Source of the DNA: Planoprotostelium fungivorum
Lineage: Eukaryota; Evosea; Variosea; Cavosteliida; Cavosteliaceae
DNA length: 64,000 nucleotides
NCBI GenBank assembly: GCA_003024175.1
Contig: MDYQ01000419.1
Location: 124,001-188,000 of the forward strand
Direction of reading: 5' to 3'
Below, piece by piece: positions 59,832 through 64,000 of this stretch. Position 1 is the stretch's first letter, and every line of letters begins with the position of its first letter. Under the pieces are notes generated by a model. The model was given only the letters and a program-made list of their open reading frames with translations, was not told the origin of the DNA and did no database searches. The position numbers were made by a program, and so were the translations under genes.

Positions 59832-62307
59832 TCATTGCTCTTGCGCGGCCTGCGGCTCTTCCGAGTGAAATCGAATCGGTTCGCTGGGCTGGTTTTCAGC
59901 GTGTTGTTCTTGTTCTTGTTCTTGCTCTTGCGTCTGTTCTGGTTGCTCATCATCCGATGACGAGGAAGAGGAAGACGATGAAGAAGAGGAAGATTCCTTT
60001 GGTATGAGAGGTTTGGAGAAGAGATTGGATTCGGAGTCCATCTGCACGATAGGGGGTGGAGGACTGTGATACATCGGAGGAGGTGTGGGAGGATTCTGCA
60101 CCGAATGGTTCAATATCTTCTGTGAGATGTTGGGTTGAAAGCTCATCGATGCCGGTTGAGTTGTGAGGATGATCTCGGTGTGTTCCTGCGATCACGATGA
60201 GCAACAGAGTCAACATGCAGATAATCTCACTGGTCTTTGATAGACGGGGAAAGAATTACTGTTGGACGATGTGTTGATGGGCTGCACGCGGGTGAGCTTC
60301 GTGATGTCATCCGCGATCGACATCACCCGCATCTCGTAAATGGTGTAGGAATTTGGATTCGTTCTGGCAGTGGTGGGACCTTCCTCGATGTAAGAAGTCC
60401 CCGGTAAGACTCTCCTTCCATGTGTGGAGTCCTTTCTCCATCGTTTCGCAGCCAGAAGCGTCAGAATCGTCGTGGGAATCAATAAGACACCCAGAGCTAA
60501 AAAGCTCATCTCTACGTTATTCAAGCCTCCCCTGAGATGAATGAGTCGATTCACATTGCGAAGTACGCTCACTCTAGATCCTCACAGACTACGCCAGAGA
60601 AGTCGGATATGAGAGGACCGAACAGGTTGGAGCAGTTTAAGAGGGGATACACCTCGGTGATGAGAATGTTCTCGTACAGATTGAAATATCGCAAATTGAC
60701 GACGGTCGTATTCGAGATGTCTTTCAGTCTGGGCTCATTACAGGTGGTAGCGCACTCTCTGACTGTCGTATTGTGTGGAATGGGCAGAGGGTCCGTGATG
60801 GTCTGTCGATGGTAAGTTTCATGAGATGAAACTCAATCACGCTCACAATATTTGGACTGGCTTCTATACTGTCTTGAGTGCAGTTGTTCAACGCGATGTC
60901 GATACAAGTTCGTGAAGTAGCTGCCGTGGGGTCACGCTGACAGATTTCTTTCAAACTGTCACAAGCGGATGAGATGGCCTGGTTGATACCCTTATCGATC
61001 TGGTCGAAATTAGATCTGACACCGGTACGGTGAATTCATGGTATCACCTGTTGACGAATGCTATCGAAGGTGGGATTCTTACAATTAACCAGAGGGAGTA
61101 GATTCTCAAAGAAAGATTCCGTGTTGACAGTATTGTTGGGATTGTGAGTGTTGTATTCCCATATTTCTGAAGAAGCACGTCAGAGGGCGAATTATGAATG
61201 AAATCACTCACTTATCTCCGAACAAGTGTCCGTCATGACGATGAGAAGAGGGTATTGTAAGAGGAAGACCATCCAGATCAACAGACTGACCCAGAACATC
61301 AAGAGTGCAGCGCTGATTCACATTTAACTCTTAATATGAATTAATCTCTCACCAGAAAGTGATCTTCCAACGATTGAACACGCCACCCAGGATAGCGATG
61401 ATGGTGATGAAGGCAGGTATGAGCAATACAACGATGTAGATCGGTTTTCTGATGTTATCCGCGTACGAGATCTGCTTCTGTGCTGAATTACCTTGGTCCA
61501 CGAAGTTTGTGATCTGAGAGAAGACATCGGATACACTCGAATTCGAGCTGGCAGTGTAAGGAATCTGTTGCAATTTATCGACGATGCTGTTGGCCTGACG
61601 ATATATCAGAGGGGAAGAGAAGAGGTGAGCTCACTCTTTGTGTGACGTTGGCGGCAAAGTTAATGATGACATTACCAGGACCGAGGATTCCACTCGATAA
61701 TTGAGAGTTTCCGGTGAAGCCTGGAATCAAGACGACTCTGTAGATGATGAGTGAATGACAATGTCCAACGTGATTAGACACACCCCAATGCGATGCACAT
61801 GAGAACCACTCCAATCTTGACGATCCACACGGAGAAGGTGTTGTAGCCCAAAAATTGCCATCCGTCGGGTACACACACTCTCTTGCAGCATTTCTGACCG
61901 TAACAGACGTTCTTCGGTGTGCGTTCCATACCACCGAAACAGTTGCAGCAGCATCTTCCAAAACAGAAGACCCAGAATGCGACACCAGTGACGATGGTCA
62001 TAGCCGCCGGAGGAATCATCATGTAAGCCAACGCCTGCAACGCATCATCCACACGCGATTCCATCCGAATCATCTTCACCTCCACATAGCCAAAGTAGTC
62101 GCAGTTTCCCTCCGCATCAGCGGAGCACAAGCGAGCACTGACTCTTCCCTTGTTAAATGTGGGTCGCGTTGCTGTTGCGGGCACCACATTGATGAGACCC
62201 AAAACATCTCTCGACGTGCTGATGGTAGCCTCCGACTCACCATCGAACACTCCGAGGTAAAATGCCGACACAGCGATGAGAAACAGAGCAGTGATGATGC
62301 TCTTCAT
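59832..62307 (-). CDS. Tweety/prominin-like multipass membrane protein
   Basis: Signal peptide/first span MKSIITALFLIAVSAFYLGV (start 62307), then spans MIPPAAMTIVTGVAFWVFCF followed by Cys-rich GRCCCNCFGG, WIVKIGVVLMCIALGCVVLI, a large loop (NVTQRANSIVDKLQQIPY... NSSVSDVFSQITNFVDQGNS), PIYIVVLLIPAFITIIAILG, LLMFWVSLLIWMVFLLQYPL, then loop VMTDTCSEISEIWEY with further paired cysteines, a last span MSFLALGVLLIPTTILTLLA, and a cytosolic tail with Pro-rich, poly-Ser and QEQEQEQEQ tracts. Two large glycosylated loops and DTC after a span match the plant/protist tweety-like, prominin-related fold. Membrane curvature or channel function would be inference. Convergent with the iminopeptidase, 60 bases apart. 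Confidence 0.6.
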
Positions 62308-62664
62308 CGTGGGCTCTTGGTCGGATTGGATGTTTTCTGGGCAGAGAGATAGGCTATATTTACGACGCCTTAGGTGGGGTAAGGCTTTACAACGCAAGCT
62401 CATCCCACGATTCTGCAGAATCTCCAAAAGTAGAACCAAAGTCGATCATTCTGTGCGCTGAATGTCTCTGCTGAGAAGGGATCTCTGTATCAATGTGTCT
62501 ATTATATTGAATCCTCAATGTATCATTCGCGTCGTACGATGGTAACTTGAGTTATTCTGCTTTATTGTGACACCAGTTTTGGTCAGAGTGTTAGTCAACC
62601 CAGAAGAGTTGGTTTTGCTGCTCAAACAGCATTACGGCATTTTGTGAGGTGTCCAACTACATCA
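62308..62664. other. Divergent intergenic region
   Basis: Between the tweety/prominin-like gene (minus) and the OsmC gene (plus). No gene is recognised; it must hold both promoters. Confidence 0.4.
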
Positions 62665-62684
62665 GTCACGTGAGATCACGTGAG
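62665..62684 (+). promoter_or_regulatory. Tandem E-boxes upstream of OsmC-like gene
   Basis: GTCACGTGAGATCACGTGAG: two CACGTG cores 12 bases apart, 43-62 bases before the OsmC-family ATG (62727). Spacing and position suggest a real promoter element for a bHLH-Zip or similar factor. Confidence 0.45.
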
Positions 62685-62726
62685 CGACGACACAAAAACC
62701 ACATCAGCAAACACAAGCGCATCATC

Positions 62727-63424
62727 ATGAACGTTCTTACGAGGGGATTATTCACTCGAACTTCACGCTCCACATCTCAGCTTCGAAAGACCTCGGTCAT
62801 TCCAGCACGGCGCAGTCATTCTAATCCCATTGTCGGCCCCAATCAACCCAAGACGACCATTCAGGTCAATTGTGTAGGAAATGGATGTACCACGAATATA
62901 ACTGGAACCAAAGGGATGGGAGCAGCTCACACAATCATCCTCGATGAACCCAAATCATTGGGAGGACGAGACACTGGACCCAGCCCTTTGGAAGCTTTGT
63001 TGGGATCTTTAGCAGGATGTGAACAGGCAACCGCACGTGAGATCGTTTCTACGCAGTACTTACGCTCATCATGTTGCAGATCTTGTGGCTAAGAGGATGT
63101 CTATGGAGGTGAAGCAGATGGAATATGATATATCTGGAGATTACAACCCTGGTGCCATCCGTGGAAGGTGGTCATGCATTGCCCACATTTTTCCTAATGA
63201 AGTCGACAGAGGTGACTTCCCCACCCATTTTCACACCATCCGAATGAAAGTGCACGTGACCACCGATGACACACAAGAGAGGGTCCAACAGCTGAAGGAG
63301 GAGGTGACCTCATGCTCGACACGTAACATGCCCTGAAGACAAACAGGTAGAGAGACTGTGTCCTGTGGCAAGTCTCATCCACGCTGCTAAAGTTGACGTG
63401 CAGTCTGAATGGATTAAGAAATAA
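62727..63424 (+). CDS. OsmC/Ohr-family peroxidase-like protein, probably mitochondrial
   Basis: Presequence MNVLTRGLFTRTSRSTSQLR (basic, Ser/Thr/Arg rich). The OsmC core is GRDTGPSPLEALLGSLAGCE with first redox Cys, AKRMSMEVKQMEYDISGDYN PGAIRG, FPTHFHTIRMKVHV, and the second redox Cys in RHEMCPVASLIHAAKVDVQS, ending EWIKK at 63424. The two cysteines suggest thiol-dependent reduction of organic hydroperoxides. An in-frame upstream ATG at 62649 would extend the leader but overlaps the E-box pair. Exon joins at about 63035 and 63165-63195 are uncertain. AATAAA overlaps the stop. Confidence 0.82.
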
Positions 63425-63507
63425 AAGTCGATTTATCACAATATCACATCATCACGGACATCATCTTCCATCTCTTAAAATCATCGACAAATCGAAGAGG
63501 TGAACAT

Positions 63508-64000
63508 CTATTCGGTTGGAAAGTTTGTTATGTGGCTCATCAAGATGCCGCCTGCAGTCGCCACGTTGAGTGACTCGATGCCTGAGTTCATCATGGGGAC
63601 CGACAGGTCGATCGACCCTTCTATGTCACGAGTGAGTCCTCTGGCTTCGTTGCTGAGAACGAGAGCGTAACCTCTGGGAGGCCTCTTTCTGCTCATCAGA
63701 TCTCGTCTGACCTTGTCAAAAGACTCTCCTGAAGAGATGTTAGAGTCGAGTGGTCGCGTTCCATGATGATGGTGAGGTCGATGGTGGTGACGATCGTGAT
63801 GATGATGTGATGGATTCATGATCACCTGTAGGTGCTGCCGTGAGAGGTTGTAAGTTGGAAGTCAACATCAACTTTTTCAGATCGACCCAGTTGCCATTCT
63901 GAAACGTATCAGCGACAAAAAATGGTTTAGAGTTTCACCTGCACTGGTATGTGGAAGACAGCAGCCCTGGAGGCCCTCATGGCTTTGTCATTAAGAGGAT
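63508..64000 (-). CDS. SpoU/TrmH-type RNA 2'-O-methyltransferase (5' part outside window)
   Basis: The 3' portion of the gene. Exons read LNDKAMRASRAAVFHIPVQ (at the window edge), NGNWVDLKKLMLTSNLQP, then GYALVLSNEARGLTRDI, DLSVPMMNSGIESLNVATAG GILMSHITNF. These are SpoU motifs 2 and 3 (ExxG and SLNVxxAxG) that form the trefoil knot and SAM site. It probably methylates rRNA or tRNA ribose; organellar or cytosolic target unknown. Stop at 63508; the gene continues beyond 64000. Confidence 0.85.

Overview
The window is nuclear DNA from a gene-dense eukaryote. Protein-coding genes follow each other on both strands at intervals of tens to a few hundred bases. Almost every gene is cut by many short introns, roughly 28-60 bases, mostly beginning GTGAG and ending CAG or TAG. 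Gene content (a Roco kinase, DOMON-b561, secreted MRH protein, Rap and Rab7 GTPases, endoglycoceramidase, many signalling and membrane proteins) points to an amoebozoan. A protosteloid amoeba such as Planoprotostelium is my best guess, but this is inference only. No transposon, virus-like element or CRISPR array was recognised. All exon joins were read by eye, so individual splice sites are provisional.

Layout. 1-5.8 kb: 3' part of a large receptor with beta-helix/LRR-like ectodomain, a GPS cleavage motif, one membrane span and a catalytically dead kinase domain. 5.9-11.6 kb: a SAM methyltransferase head-to-head with a histidine phosphatase, then a Rab7-like GTPase followed by an N-terminal-only Rab3GAP2 homologue. 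12.2 kb: tRNA-Ala. 13.3-22.2 kb: one giant minus-strand Roco protein (RhoGAP, GRAM/myotubularin-like with lost active site, LRR, ROC, COR, apparently active kinase), divergent from a WD40 protein. 26-31.6 kb: SLX9/FAM207-like protein, a degenerate mitochondrial acyl-CoA-synthetase-like protein, a SMYD SET protein and an RPA2-like protein. 32.4-34.3 kb: a GLTSCR1/BICRA homologue. 34.7-41 kb: secreted MRH protein, a mucin-like multipass receptor, DOMON-cytochrome b561. 41-47.4 kb: peptide deformylase, XLF-like NHEJ factor, endoglycoceramidase, Rap1-like GTPase, tRNA-Arg. 47.7-54.3 kb: SETD-type SET protein, NAA30 acetyltransferase, homeobox protein, two multipass membrane proteins. 54.6-57.2 kb: a UBE2Z-type E2 that runs without a gap into RING, B-box and coiled-coil sequence. 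57.3-64 kb: tubby-like protein, proline iminopeptidase, tweety/prominin-like protein, OsmC protein, SpoU methyltransferase (cut by the window end).

The most interesting signals are the GPS-pseudokinase receptor, the apparent E2-RBCC (E2 plus TRIM-like E3) fusion, the Roco protein carrying a dead phosphatase module, and a recurrent intronic inverted repeat (consensus ATCTACAACGTTGTAGAT or its half) that is dense in the introns between 14 and 26 kb and recurs elsewhere. Three introns of the Roco gene also share a longer core, suggesting copied introns.
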